Position numbers and translations under genes: made by a program. Under the pieces are notes generated by a model. The model was not told where the DNA came from. It ran no database searches and saw only the letters and a list, made by a program, of their open reading frames with translations. From Acidobacteriaceae bacterium (GTDB lineage Bacteria; Acidobacteriota; Terriglobia; Terriglobales; Acidobacteriaceae), in the NCBI GenBank assembly GCA_025462785.1, contig JAOAPG010000348.1:1-20222 (forward strand): a stretch of DNA of 20,222 nucleotides. Direction: 5' to 3'. Shown here piece by piece: positions 1 through 8,916 of this stretch (position 1 is its first letter; every line of letters starts with the position of its first letter).

Positions 1-1134
1 CACGATCTTCGGGCTTACGATATGCGTCTCGCTTATCTGTAAGGTGTGTTCTGTATCGCTGGTTTCATAAGCCTGCGAGGGCAAAGAGAATTGTCCGACC
101 CCCTGATTCGTGCGGTCGTCTTTAAAAAATTGGTAGCGAGCGGTAAGCGTATCGTTTTTGCCGAGCTGGAAATCGAATCGTGGAGTTAGATTGGTTCTGG
201 TCCTGGAATCCGGAAAAGATTGGAACAGTTTTGCTCCAGTTCTAGGATCAATAGCGCTTATGGCAGCGACATCCGTGATGTTCCTCTGCTGAGCGTCGAA
301 GAAGAAAGAAGCTTTCTTCGTAATCGGGCCGCCTATGTTGCCGTCGAAAATTTCCGTGTGGTAACTGGGCTCGCCCGATAAAAAAGGATTCGGAGAATTG
401 AAGGACGAGTCATTTCCATTCACAGAGATTTGGCCGTGATACTTGTCGGTGCCGGGCTTGGTGAAGATTTCGATTCGGCCGTAGCCCAATTTGTCAGATT
501 GAGCCGAGAATGGATTCTGGTTAATGCGAATTTCCCGGATCGCGGACTTGGGAGGAATCTGCCCGCCAGTAAATCCGTCGATATAGATTTCTCCGCCGTT
601 CGGCCCGGCCGAAGGGCCAGCAAGGGCTTGCAGCTCTGACTGCATTTCATCGGGATCATCGGACAAGGCATCGAGATCCTTTCCTTTGATGATCAGCGAA
701 CTTGCATTGTTCTCAGGATTCACATCGACAGTTGTGTTCTGATCCTGGACTTCAACCTTCTCCTGCTTAACCACTATGCCAAGTGCGATGTCGAACTGCT
801 GAACCTGCCCCGCCGTGATCGTGACGTTCGGTTCGGCAGCGCTGGCAAAACCTTTCGCCGTGGCGTCAACGGTGTACGTGCCGTTCGCCAAACCCTTAAT
901 CTCGTATTCTCCTTGTGCATTGCTGACTGTACTTTTCTTCGCGCCGCTTGAAGCTATTGCAGTCACCGTACTCTGAGGAATCACAGCGCCGGAGGGGTCG
1001 GTGATTTTGCCACGCAGTGTGCCTGATGCAGTCTGTGCGGAAGAGTGTCCAGTCAATGTAAGCAAAAACAAAATTGGCGATAACAGAAGTACGATGAACC
1101 GAGATGCACGTACTCCTCTTGATAAAACCTTCAT
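1..1134 (-). CDS. Oar-like TonB-dependent outer-membrane receptor, N-terminal part
   Basis: The frame is open from an ATG at 1134 to the left edge, giving 378 residues of what is normally a protein of about 1,000 residues; the C-terminal barrel lies outside the window. An AGGGAG ribosome-binding site precedes the ATG. A signal peptide covers roughly residues 1-33 (hydrophobic run ending near SSAQ). Residues 37-115 form a carboxypeptidase regulatory-like beta-sandwich (GTLRGKITDPSGAVIP, then GEYEIKGLANGTYTV). A plug-like region follows with the signature YIDGFTGGQIPPKSAIREI and then NQNPFSAQSDKLGYGRIEI, typical of the large Oar-like receptors that are abundant in Acidobacteria. Its place should be the outer membrane, with TonB-dependent uptake or a surface role; the substrate cannot be told. 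It lies 44 bp downstream of the DUF5666 gene on the same strand, so the two are probably co-transcribed. Confidence 0.9.
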   Translation of the reverse strand, partial: MKVLSRGVRASRFIVLLLSPILFLLTLTGHSSAQTASGTLRGKITDPSGAVIPQSTVTAIASSGAKKSTVSNAQGEYEIKGLANGTYTVDATAKGFASAAEPNVTITAGQVQQFDIALGIVVKQEKVEVQDQNTTVDVNPENNASSLIIKGKDLDALSDDPDEMQSELQALAGPSAGPNGGEIYIDGFTGGQIPPKSAIREIRINQNPFSAQSDKLGYGRIEIFTKPGTDKYHGQISVNGNDSSFNSPNPFLSGEPSYHTEIFDGNIGGPITKKASFFFDAQQRNITDVAAISAIDPRTGAKLFQSFPDSRTRTNLTPRFDFQLGKNDTLTARYQFFKDDRTNQGVGQFSLPSQAYETSDTEHTLQISETHIVSPKIV

Positions 1135-1178
1135 TCACTCTCCCTAAAGACGGATCGCCGCTGGGGCGAGAATTTGCA

Positions 1179-2480
1179 CTACGGAGTTCCGGCATCCATG
1201 CCGGATGAACCCAAATTCCATGGCGACAAAATGGAAGCGGCACGACCGCTGTTCGGGGATGCGGAAAGAATTGCGTCCACTCCCGTCAGCAAAGTAATGA
1301 CCGTTGGATCGGAGTTCGCAGTGCCCTCGGTGGCGACAATCATTACCGCGTCCCCCTTATGTAAATCGCCGATATTCACCGTTGGCATTCGGTTGAGCAT
1401 CTGCTGAAAATCCGGCTGACCAGAACGAGGTCCTCCGCCAGCTTGCGATTCTCCTCCACCAAAGCTTCTCGGACGATCGGCGTTGTCGCCACGCGGAGAC
1501 CCAGCGCCCGCGGGAGGCCCGCCGTTTGCCGATGCACCTTCCGAATCGCCTTCCGAAGCGCCACCCTTCAGTCGCCTCGCTAACCGTTGCGCTGCGAAAG
1601 GCGGCAGCTGGCGAAGTTGCGAATCTCCGCTAAGTTTTACTGTCAGCGGCTTCTTCTGTAATAGATCGGTCACTCTGATCGTACTTGTGCCAGTGTTCGT
1701 GGAATCAATTGTTCCCGCGATATTGCGGAACGAACCAGAAACGATCTCCTCGGCGGACAATTCAGTTCCATTGGCATTCCGCGTACCGCGTGCCCGAAGC
1801 TGATCACCCGGTTTGATCTGGTCGAGCGTGCCAGGTTTCGCGTCATCGAACTTGACCGAATCTGGAGAGTATCGGCGCACGATGGTCGTCTTGAACGTTT
1901 GAATCGCCATTGTCTTCGTGCCCGAAAAAGATGTCAGCGAGATAGTAATTTTTCCTGTGCCAGATTCAGCGGATTTAAGATCCACCGACTGAACCAATCC
2001 GCCAATGCCCCGCTTCTGCCAATCTTGGCGATCACGCTCTTGTTTCTGAGCAACGTCGGTACGACTAACGACAATTGCCGACGAAGCAAGTATCGATTTG
2101 CCGTTCTCGGAGTTCGTTCCGCGCACCAGCATCCGGTCGCCGGGTTGTAAATCCTGCGGCTTTATCGCAGTCGCACCGCTAAGATCCTTCTGCCCCGGAG
2201 TGGTACGCACGAGGCGAGTCGAATCTTGCAATAGAACGTTGATTTCAGATCCAGAATCAGTCGTGAGAATGACTGAATTTCCATTGACCGACTTGATCAC
2301 GCCGACCGAACGCGCTGAGGCAGTTATTGGAGCAGTCTCTTGCGACTGCTGCCAAGGATTCGCGAAGCTCGCAGAGACAAAGAGAATGCCTACGAGAATG
2401 GGCCAAAGTGACGGAGCAATCCTAGCAAAGGCCTTTCCGGCGAGAACTTGTCTTCTGAAAGTCACTATTCTGTAGTCCAT
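1179..2480 (-). CDS. DUF5666-type exported protein
   Basis: This gene encodes 433 residues with an N-terminal hydrophobic export signal at about residues 20-40 (ending SASFA), after an unusually long basic n-region, so translation could start somewhat later. The mature part holds three degenerate units of a small beta domain, each closing with a Gly-Asp turn: LQPGD (111-115), IKPGD (222-226) and LHKGD (373-377). This is the pattern I associate with DUF5666. A Gly/Pro/Arg-rich low-complexity linker spans about 305-358. A GAGG ribosome-binding site precedes the ATG. No catalytic residues are visible and the function is unknown; a periplasmic or cell-surface location is inferred. It immediately precedes the Oar-like receptor gene on the same strand, which suggests the two proteins act in the same envelope compartment. 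Confidence 0.8.
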   Translation of the reverse strand: MDYRIVTFRRQVLAGKAFARIAPSLWPILVGILFVSASFANPWQQSQETAPITASARSVGVIKSVNGNSVILTTDSGSEINVLLQDSTRLVRTTPGQKDLSGATAIKPQDLQPGDRMLVRGTNSENGKSILASSAIVVSRTDVAQKQERDRQDWQKRGIGGLVQSVDLKSAESGTGKITISLTSFSGTKTMAIQTFKTTIVRRYSPDSVKFDDAKPGTLDQIKPGDQLRARGTRNANGTELSAEEIVSGSFRNIAGTIDSTNTGTSTIRVTDLLQKKPLTVKLSGDSQLRQLPPFAAQRLARRLKGGASEGDSEGASANGGPPAGAGSPRGDNADRPRSFGGGESQAGGGPRSGQPDFQQMLNRMPTVNIGDLHKGDAVMIVATEGTANSDPTVITLLTGVDAILSASPNSGRAASILSPWNLGSSGMDAGTP

Positions 2481-2648
2481 GCGGGACCTCTAGCGACATA
2501 TCATAGGGCCCGCCTAAGGTATTCGATCATGCCTTCGACAGTACCCCGGTAAAAAATTGTTAAACCACTGTAAAGTTCTGTGGGATGAGGTTATTTCGAA
2601 GTAATTGACGGCGTTAGTACATCCTGAATAAATTAGGAGTGGCGCCCG

Positions 2649-4574
2649 TTACTCGTTGAAGTACCACGGAATGTTGATGACAGTGATTCGCTCATTACCC
2701 TTGAAATAGAGCAATGCCTTCAACGCGGAAGAACGATTATTGTGGAGTAACAAATAATACCAGCGCCTTTCTACCAGTTCAGGAATGAGAACCGCGATGT
2801 GGTCATCGGGCTTTTCCTTCGCCAGATTCAGCGTGTACTCCACGATTGGTCTCACTACAAGACGGTAAGGGGATTTGAGGATCACCAATTGAGGTACCGG
2901 AAGGCCTGCTTTTCGGGCTGGCTCAGCCACGAGCCTCTCCCAATTATTTTGTAACTCTGCTGTTGTTTCGCATTCGATGTGAAGACCTCGAATTTCAGGT
3001 GAGAGATTCCAGGCAAAGCGAACCGCTTTTGCGGATACGCGATTCCAGCGTTCGACTGGAATCAATGCAATAGGTGGACAGAGATTGTCGGTTTTTATAG
3101 GGGAATTGTATCGCGTCGCTTCTGCTATCCGAACATAGTGCCTGTGCACACTAGACATTAGCCATATCAGGCCAGGTATCAGAACGACAGTAATCCAAGC
3201 ACCCTCCGTGAACTTCGTCAGTAATACGACAATCGTGGTGATCCCTGTGGCGACGGCTCCCAGTCCATTAATAAACATGCTTTTTCCGGAGACTGGGCCG
3301 CCCACTCTCTTCCAATGCATCACCATGCCCGCCTGCGACAATGTGAAAGCTGTAAATGCTCCCACTGCATAGAGCGGGATCAACCGGTCAGTAATTCCGC
3401 CGAAGATAATAAGCAGAGTTCCAGTCAAGATTGAGAGCGCATAAATACCTTGCACAAAAACCAGACGACGCCCTCGCAATGTAAGGCTGTAAGGCAAGTA
3501 ACCGTTGTGGGCAATAGCGCGACACAAACGCGGGAAATCGGCAAAGGCAGTGTTGGCCGAAAGCGAGAGCACAACTAGTATGGACGCGATGCTTACGTAG
3601 TAATAAGTATGTTTTCCTATAATCGCTCCCAATAATTGGGATAGAACGCTCTCGTAGCCTGGCTGTCCGGGCGGGGTTGCGGCGACGCCGTATGCCGGGC
3701 AAAGATAGGCGATTCCCAGCAGCATGACCATCAAAATCCCGATAATGATGGTGAGCGTCAACTGCGCGTATTTCGTGGGGGGCTCTTTGAACGCCATCAC
3801 TCCGTTACTTACTGCTTCGACGCCAGTCATCGCCGTGCATCCGCTGGAGAACGCTCGCAGCAAGAGCCATGCAGTTACTACTTCTGTGGCGGATGTGAGT
3901 TTCGGAGGAGGAACCACGGGCACCGGATGCCCTCCTGCTGCGAGTGCCTTAAAGATCCCAATCCCGATCATTCCCAGCAAACATGCAATGAACAAGTAAG
4001 TCGGGATCATGAATAGCGCGCCGGTTTCCCGAACTCCGCGAAGGTTTACGATTGTGATAAGGAGTAATATTCCCAGACAAATGCCCAGTATGTGTTCTTG
4101 AAGAGAAGGCACGGCAGAAACGAGCGCACCCACTCCGGCCGAGATCCCGACCGCCGCAGTCAAAATGTAATCAACCATTAGTGAAGCTGCGGCGAGGAGT
4201 CCCGGCCAGACTCCAAGATTCTCAGTTGCGACAGTGTAAGAGCCGCCGCCTTGCGGGTAAGCCTCAATCGTTTGCCGGTAAGAAAAGTAGACGATTGCGA
4301 GAAGGACAACGATCGCAACACTGATAGGTCGGATATAGATGACGCCAGCCATCCCGAGCGGGATGAGCAGCGTCAGCGCCGCTTCGGGACCGTATGCCGC
4401 CGAACTCAGGGCATCAAGTCCGAAGATGGGGACGCCTTCAAGAGGGCCAATTTTTTCGGCTTTTTCTTCCTCGGTGGCGAGAGGACGTCCAAAAAGTAGG
4501 TCAGCAATATTCATGCGCGCGGATCGTACGTCATTCATCAGCGATGATTTCGATTCCATCGCGATCTCAGACAC
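2649..4574 (-). CDS. kimA: KimA-family potassium/proton symporter (APC superfamily)
   Basis: The protein has 641 residues, about 12 transmembrane helices and a soluble C-terminal domain of about 150 residues. It follows Bacillus subtilis KimA (K+:H+ symporter) along its length, as judged from memory. The positions I recall as the K+ and proton site are all present: D54 and Y61 (LDALSSAAYG), D135-Y136 (VDYILT), T250 and E253 (MTGVEA), and Y402 (IPLYAVG). SYRQ..EAYPQGGG and the C-terminal LLHN also match. The inferred job is high-affinity K+ import across the inner membrane; in Firmicutes the family is controlled by c-di-AMP, but no such riboswitch fits in the 50-bp gap here. Automated annotation would probably say amino-acid permease. 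The start is uncertain: the GTG at 4574 lacks a well-placed Shine-Dalgarno, the ATG at 4559 has a weak GAG, and the ATG at 4514 best matches the family length. It may be co-transcribed with the metal-efflux genes upstream. Confidence 0.85.
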   Translation of the reverse strand: MSEIAMESKSSLMNDVRSARMNIADLLFGRPLATEEEKAEKIGPLEGVPIFGLDALSSAAYGPEAALTLLIPLGMAGVIYIRPISVAIVVLLAIVYFSYRQTIEAYPQGGGSYTVATENLGVWPGLLAAASLMVDYILTAAVGISAGVGALVSAVPSLQEHILGICLGILLLITIVNLRGVRETGALFMIPTYLFIACLLGMIGIGIFKALAAGGHPVPVVPPPKLTSATEVVTAWLLLRAFSSGCTAMTGVEAVSNGVMAFKEPPTKYAQLTLTIIIGILMVMLLGIAYLCPAYGVAATPPGQPGYESVLSQLLGAIIGKHTYYYVSIASILVVLSLSANTAFADFPRLCRAIAHNGYLPYSLTLRGRRLVFVQGIYALSILTGTLLIIFGGITDRLIPLYAVGAFTAFTLSQAGMVMHWKRVGGPVSGKSMFINGLGAVATGITTIVVLLTKFTEGAWITVVLIPGLIWLMSSVHRHYVRIAEATRYNSPIKTDNLCPPIALIPVERWNRVSAKAVRFAWNLSPEIRGLHIECETTAELQNNWERLVAEPARKAGLPVPQLVILKSPYRLVVRPIVEYTLNLAKEKPDDHIAVLIPELVERRWYYLLLHNNRSSALKALLYFKGNERITVINIPWYFNE

Positions 4575-4624
4575 TCCGATGCGGAATTACTCGCTCGCGT
4601 TGAGCGTAGCGAAGTTTGTGCGAA

Positions 4625-7600
4625 TTAATCCACGTGCTCGCCTTCTTCCCTAAACCCTAATTCTGGAGGCGGCAGCTTGTCGCCGGGGCGCGCCCAGAAG
4701 ACATATAACGAGGGCAGCAACACGATACTAATGAAGAGTTCGACGATCAATCCGCCGACAATCACAATGGCAAAAGGCCGCTGTGAGTCTGATCCGATGT
4801 CATGAGACAGAGCCGCAGGCAACAGACCCAGGGTGGCCACCAGCATCGTCATCATGATGGGCCGTAATCTCAGCGACGCTCCCTCGCGAGCGGCCTCTCG
4901 AGGGCTCATGCCACGAGTACGAAGCTGATTGATGTACTCCACCATAATGACGCCGATCTCAACTGAAACGCCGATCAGCGCCAGAAATCCCAGGCCCGAC
5001 GATACAGAAAAATGAGTATGCGTTAGCAGTAAACTTAAAAGGCCGCCCAACGGCGAGAGCGCAACCACAGCCAAAATCAGCGCGGGCCATTTCCACGAAT
5101 CGAATGCGGAATACAAAATGAATGACATCAACAGGATCGTAATCGGTACAACGATGGCCAGCCGCCGATTCGCGCGCTGCTGACTTTCGTATTCTCCAGT
5201 CCAATCGAGGTGGTAACCCTCTGGCAGCGGGACCTTCCGATGGACTTGCTCAATTGCATCGCGCACCGTACTGCCTAGATCGCGTCCGCGCACACTGTAT
5301 TTGATTGCGATGTAACGCGAATTACCCTCGCGGTAGATCGTCGAAGCTCCGTCTTCCAGTTTGATCTCGCACAACTGTCCAAGCGACACGCGCTCACCTG
5401 ACGGTGCGAGTAGGCGAATATTGGCAATCTCTTCGACAGTTTTCCGGAATTGCGGCTGATAACGAACCGTCAGGTCATAACGTTGTTCACCGATCAGTAT
5501 CTGACTTACAGCTTTGCCGCCAACGGCAGTCTCTATCGCGTCTTGAATATCACTCACATTGATTCCGAAGCGATCGGCTGCCGCCCGATCGACCACCAGA
5601 TTGACGTTGGGCTGGCCGCGAACCTGAAACGTTCCCAAATCGGCGACACCCACAATCTTGGCCATCACATCCTGAATCGCCTGAGCTTTGGCTTCAAGCG
5701 TCTTGAGATCCCGGCCGAACAGCTTCACGGCCAGTTCGCCTTTGACACCACTTATGGCTTCTTCGACGTTGTCCGAAATCGGCTGTGAAAAATTCCAATC
5801 GACACCAGGAAACTTGCTCAACTCTTTATCCATCGCGGCAATTAATTGGTCTTTAGTTTTGTATTCATCACGCCATTTCTTGCGAGGTAGGAGATCAACA
5901 AAGAATTCAGCGTTATAGAATCCGCTGGCGTCACTGCCATCGTCGGGACGTCCGACCTGACTTACGACAACGGTGACTTCCGGGAAATGAGCAAGAGTCC
6001 GCCGCACATTATTTGCCAGCGCGATGCTGGCAGAAGGACCAGCACTAGGAGCAAGCGTGCCCCTAACCCAGATCGCGCCTTCATCCAGATGCGGCAAGAA
6101 TTCCGATCCGACAATGCCGCTGAATGCCAGAAATAACATGACAGCAAGTGCCACCAACCCCATTCCAAGAGTGAGCTTTAGGTGATCGAAGCACCAGTCG
6201 AGCGTTCGAGCGTAGCGTTCTTGCAGAAAATGGAGAACTGGATTTTCCCATTCCGTGATTTCGTCCTTGAATAGCAGGGTGCAGAGAACAGGAGCTATGA
6301 GGAGTGCGAAAATGAGAGCGCCTAGTAACGCAAATGCGACTGTCCAAGCCATCGGACGGAACAGCCGTCCTTCCACGCGCTGCAATGTGAATATTGGTAA
6401 GTACGAAACAATGATGATGATGCGTGCAAAAAACACTGGCTTCTGAACTTCGTGCGCGGCCGTCGCAACCAACTGCGAAAATGATTTTTTCCCACGACCT
6501 AATTCCGAGTGCCGCAGTATGTTCTCGACCATCACCACGGAGCCGTCCACTACCATGCCGAAATCAAGTGCGCCAAGCGAAAGTAGGTTTGCCGGGATGT
6601 GACGAAGATCAAGCAGTATCGCCGCGAAGAGAAGTGAAAACGGAATTGTGATGGTAACGATCAGTGCACTACGGACATTTCCCAAGAACAAGAACAGAAT
6701 GAGCGTGACGAGAATCACTCCGTCGGTAAGATTTCGCAGGACGGTGTGAGTCGTGTAGTGTACGAGGTCGCTGCGATCGAGGTGCGGAACTAACTTCACT
6801 CCCTTTGGAAATAGGCCGTTATTCAACTGGTTGATCTTTTGATGAAGGGCATCGAGAGTCGTGGCAGCCTCTGCACCCTTACGAAGCAGAACTATCCCTT
6901 CGACTACATCATCATTATTGATAACTGTGCCGTCTTCAGTGCGGATCGTTTTTCCTAATTGTCCGAGTCGCACCTTGGGCCCTTGAGCTACGACTCCGAG
7001 ATCGCGCGCACGAACGGGAGTTCCATCCACGACTTTCACTACTGTCGCGCCCACATCGTCAGTGGTCTGCATCAAGCCAACCGCACGCACATTTAGCGTT
7101 TGTTCGCCGCGTTCGATGAATCCCCCGCCGGCATTCGTGTTGTTGGCTGCGAGCGCCTGTTCAACCTGACTTAGTGAGAGCCCATAAGCAACTAACTTCC
7201 CCGGATCGAGTTGCACCTGATATTCGCGCGTAGGTCCGCCAAATGGATTCACATCCACGACATTCGGAACTGACTTCAACTGATTGACGACGAACCAGTC
7301 GTTCAGCGTCTTCAACTCCATCGTGTCGTATTTCGGATTGTTGCTCTGGAGCGTGTAGAACATGATTTGCCCGGTCGGACTATAGTCCGGTCCGAGTCCT
7401 GGGTTAACACCCTGGGGTAGAGTGACTTGCTGGAGACGATCAACTACTTCCGTGCGGGCATTGAAGGTAGTTATTTCGTCGTCATAGATGATGGTGATGA
7501 CCGACAGTCCCCCAAGCGAAGTCGATCGCAGATGCGTCATGTGGGCGACGCCATTCAACTGCACTTCGAGGGGGACGGTTATTTGCTGTTCAACCTCCTC

Positions 7601-7774
7601 CGCTGCGTGTCCCGGCCATTGCGTAATAATCTGCGTATACGTGTCAGCGACATCGGGGTACGCTTCGATGGGTAAATTGTGAAACGACACAATGCCCCAA
7701 ACAAATAACAGCACCGAGAGACTCAGGACCAGAATGCGGTTGCGCAGAGCAAAATCGATGAGGTATCGAATCAT
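4625..7774 (-). CDS. czcA: Heavy-metal efflux RND pump, CzcA/CusA family
   Basis: This 1,049-residue protein is full length for the HME-RND family, the proton-driven inner-membrane pump of a tripartite metal exporter. The N-terminus has the first helix at 10-30 followed by LPIEAYPDVAD. The conserved helix-4 signature reads DFGMVVDGSVVMVEN, with D404, D410 and E417 as the expected proton-relay residues. The second half repeats the fold (GFLALIGVSVEIGVIMVEY, then SLRLRPIMMT). The DFG-type signature resembles the Zn/Co/Cd (CzcA/CnrA) branch more than the Cu/Ag CusA branch. At the place where CusA has ID-M-L-x-TGIKSP this protein has VEEAISGVKG, so one CusA copper methionine appears to be absent; the metal is therefore inferred, not shown. 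Its ATG overlaps the stop of the adaptor gene in an ATGA, so translation is probably coupled. Confidence 0.95.
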   Translation of the reverse strand: MIRYLIDFALRNRILVLSLSVLLFVWGIVSFHNLPIEAYPDVADTYTQIITQWPGHAAEEVEQQITVPLEVQLNGVAHMTHLRSTSLGGLSVITIIYDDEITTFNARTEVVDRLQQVTLPQGVNPGLGPDYSPTGQIMFYTLQSNNPKYDTMELKTLNDWFVVNQLKSVPNVVDVNPFGGPTREYQVQLDPGKLVAYGLSLSQVEQALAANNTNAGGGFIERGEQTLNVRAVGLMQTTDDVGATVVKVVDGTPVRARDLGVVAQGPKVRLGQLGKTIRTEDGTVINNDDVVEGIVLLRKGAEAATTLDALHQKINQLNNGLFPKGVKLVPHLDRSDLVHYTTHTVLRNLTDGVILVTLILFLFLGNVRSALIVTITIPFSLLFAAILLDLRHIPANLLSLGALDFGMVVDGSVVMVENILRHSELGRGKKSFSQLVATAAHEVQKPVFFARIIIIVSYLPIFTLQRVEGRLFRPMAWTVAFALLGALIFALLIAPVLCTLLFKDEITEWENPVLHFLQERYARTLDWCFDHLKLTLGMGLVALAVMLFLAFSGIVGSEFLPHLDEGAIWVRGTLAPSAGPSASIALANNVRRTLAHFPEVTVVVSQVGRPDDGSDASGFYNAEFFVDLLPRKKWRDEYKTKDQLIAAMDKELSKFPGVDWNFSQPISDNVEEAISGVKGELAVKLFGRDLKTLEAKAQAIQDVMAKIVGVADLGTFQVRGQPNVNLVVDRAAADRFGINVSDIQDAIETAVGGKAVSQILIGEQRYDLTVRYQPQFRKTVEEIANIRLLAPSGERVSLGQLCEIKLEDGASTIYREGNSRYIAIKYSVRGRDLGSTVRDAIEQVHRKVPLPEGYHLDWTGEYESQQRANRRLAIVVPITILLMSFILYSAFDSWKWPALILAVVALSPLGGLLSLLLTHTHFSVSSGLGFLALIGVSVEIGVIMVEYINQLRTRGMSPREAAREGASLRLRPIMMTMLVATLGLLPAALSHDIGSDSQRPFAIVIVGGLIVELFISIVLLPSLYVFWARPGDKLPPPELGFREEGEHVD

Positions 7775-8916
7775 TTGCCCTGTTCCGCGACACTTGAAGA
7801 GAAGTCAAGCGCATTGGCCACAACCTCTTGACCGGGATTGACCCCGTCCTGAATCTCTTGCATTCCGTCCGAGGTTTCTCCTGAAGAGTGCACTTCGATG
7901 CGGCGGAATTGATTAGGTCCTTCCTTGCGGAACAGCCAATCTTTATCTTGCAAGCGCATGATGGCAGTGCTTGGGACAACCAGCCGGCTAGATAACTTGC
8001 GGGAGCGGAAAGTCGAAACCGTATACATTCCCGGGCGCAAAGACCCATCTGGATTTGAGAGCACGATCCGCACTTTCGCTGAGCGCAGGTTCGGATCAAG
8101 CACGCGTGAAATATCACTAATTGTCCCGTGATAGATCTTGTCGCGGTAAGCGTTTAGGCGAATCTCCGCCGGGTCGCCGACGTGGATATCACCGAGATCA
8201 TTTTCGTACACATCACAAATAACCCAAACCTGCGATAGGTCGGCAATCGTGAATAGGTTAGGGCTGTTATCTAAACTCTTCACTCCTTCGGAACCGGCCA
8301 CGTTTTGTTCAACGATTGTCCCCGAAGTCGGCGCATGGAGTTCAATGAGCGAACTCGGTTCCGTTGGATTTCCGCCAAGAAGGCGAAGGCGATCTTCCGT
8401 GTTGCGAACGTCAACTTTAGCCTTCGCCTCGGCATCTTCAGCGACTTCCAAGTCCTTGGAAGCGATCGCGCCATGCGAGTACAGCAGCTGTGCCCGGTCT
8501 AGCGCTTTATTTGCAAGCCGTTCATCCGCAATCGCTTTCTGATAGTCCGAAAACGCGCCTGCGAGATCAGAGCTGTAAATGGAAAGCAGTACTTGGCCTT
8601 TTTTTACGTAGTCACCGAGGCGTACTTTCAAGTCGAGAACTTTTCCGGAGCCCTGTGATGTCACGTGAATGGTGCGATTCACATCGGGTGTTACCGCGCC
8701 ATTAGCGTTCAGTACGTTCGGCAATTGACGAGTTTCTACTTTCGCCAACTTAAAAACTTCTGGATTGTCGACGGTGTAGACACCAGGCTCCAGTGTGACT
8801 TCTGCCTTCGTCGGTGCGGCTTTTGTATCTTTTGAGCAGGAAGCCGCAGCCAAAACTAGCAGTACACATGCGAGTAGAGCCGAATAACCGCGACGATGTT
8901 TAGTTTGTATTGTCAT
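7771..8916 (-). CDS. czcB: RND efflux periplasmic adaptor (membrane-fusion) lipoprotein, CzcB/CusB family
   Basis: The protein has 381 residues counted from the ATG at 8916. That start is chosen because it overlaps the channel gene's stop (ATGA) and begins directly with a lipoprotein signal peptide; the frame is open far upstream, but those codons lie inside the channel gene. The signal has a basic KHRR, a hydrophobic stretch and a lipobox AAS-C with Cys27 as the expected lipidated residue. Then come the HlyD-type elements: a barrel-sandwich/lipoyl half (GSGKVLDLKVRLGDYVKKGQ), a helical hairpin around 145-200, the second lipoyl half (LHAPTSGTIVEQNV) and the beta-barrel (WVICDVYENDLGDIHVGD). 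It should link pump and outer-membrane channel. No His-rich metal-binding N-terminal extension is visible. Confidence 0.95.
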   Translation of the reverse strand: MTIQTKHRRGYSALLACVLLVLAAASCSKDTKAAPTKAEVTLEPGVYTVDNPEVFKLAKVETRQLPNVLNANGAVTPDVNRTIHVTSQGSGKVLDLKVRLGDYVKKGQVLLSIYSSDLAGAFSDYQKAIADERLANKALDRAQLLYSHGAIASKDLEVAEDAEAKAKVDVRNTEDRLRLLGGNPTEPSSLIELHAPTSGTIVEQNVAGSEGVKSLDNSPNLFTIADLSQVWVICDVYENDLGDIHVGDPAEIRLNAYRDKIYHGTISDISRVLDPNLRSAKVRIVLSNPDGSLRPGMYTVSTFRSRKLSSRLVVPSTAIMRLQDKDWLFRKEGPNQFRRIEVHSSGETSDGMQEIQDGVNPGQEVVANALDFSSSVAEQGK

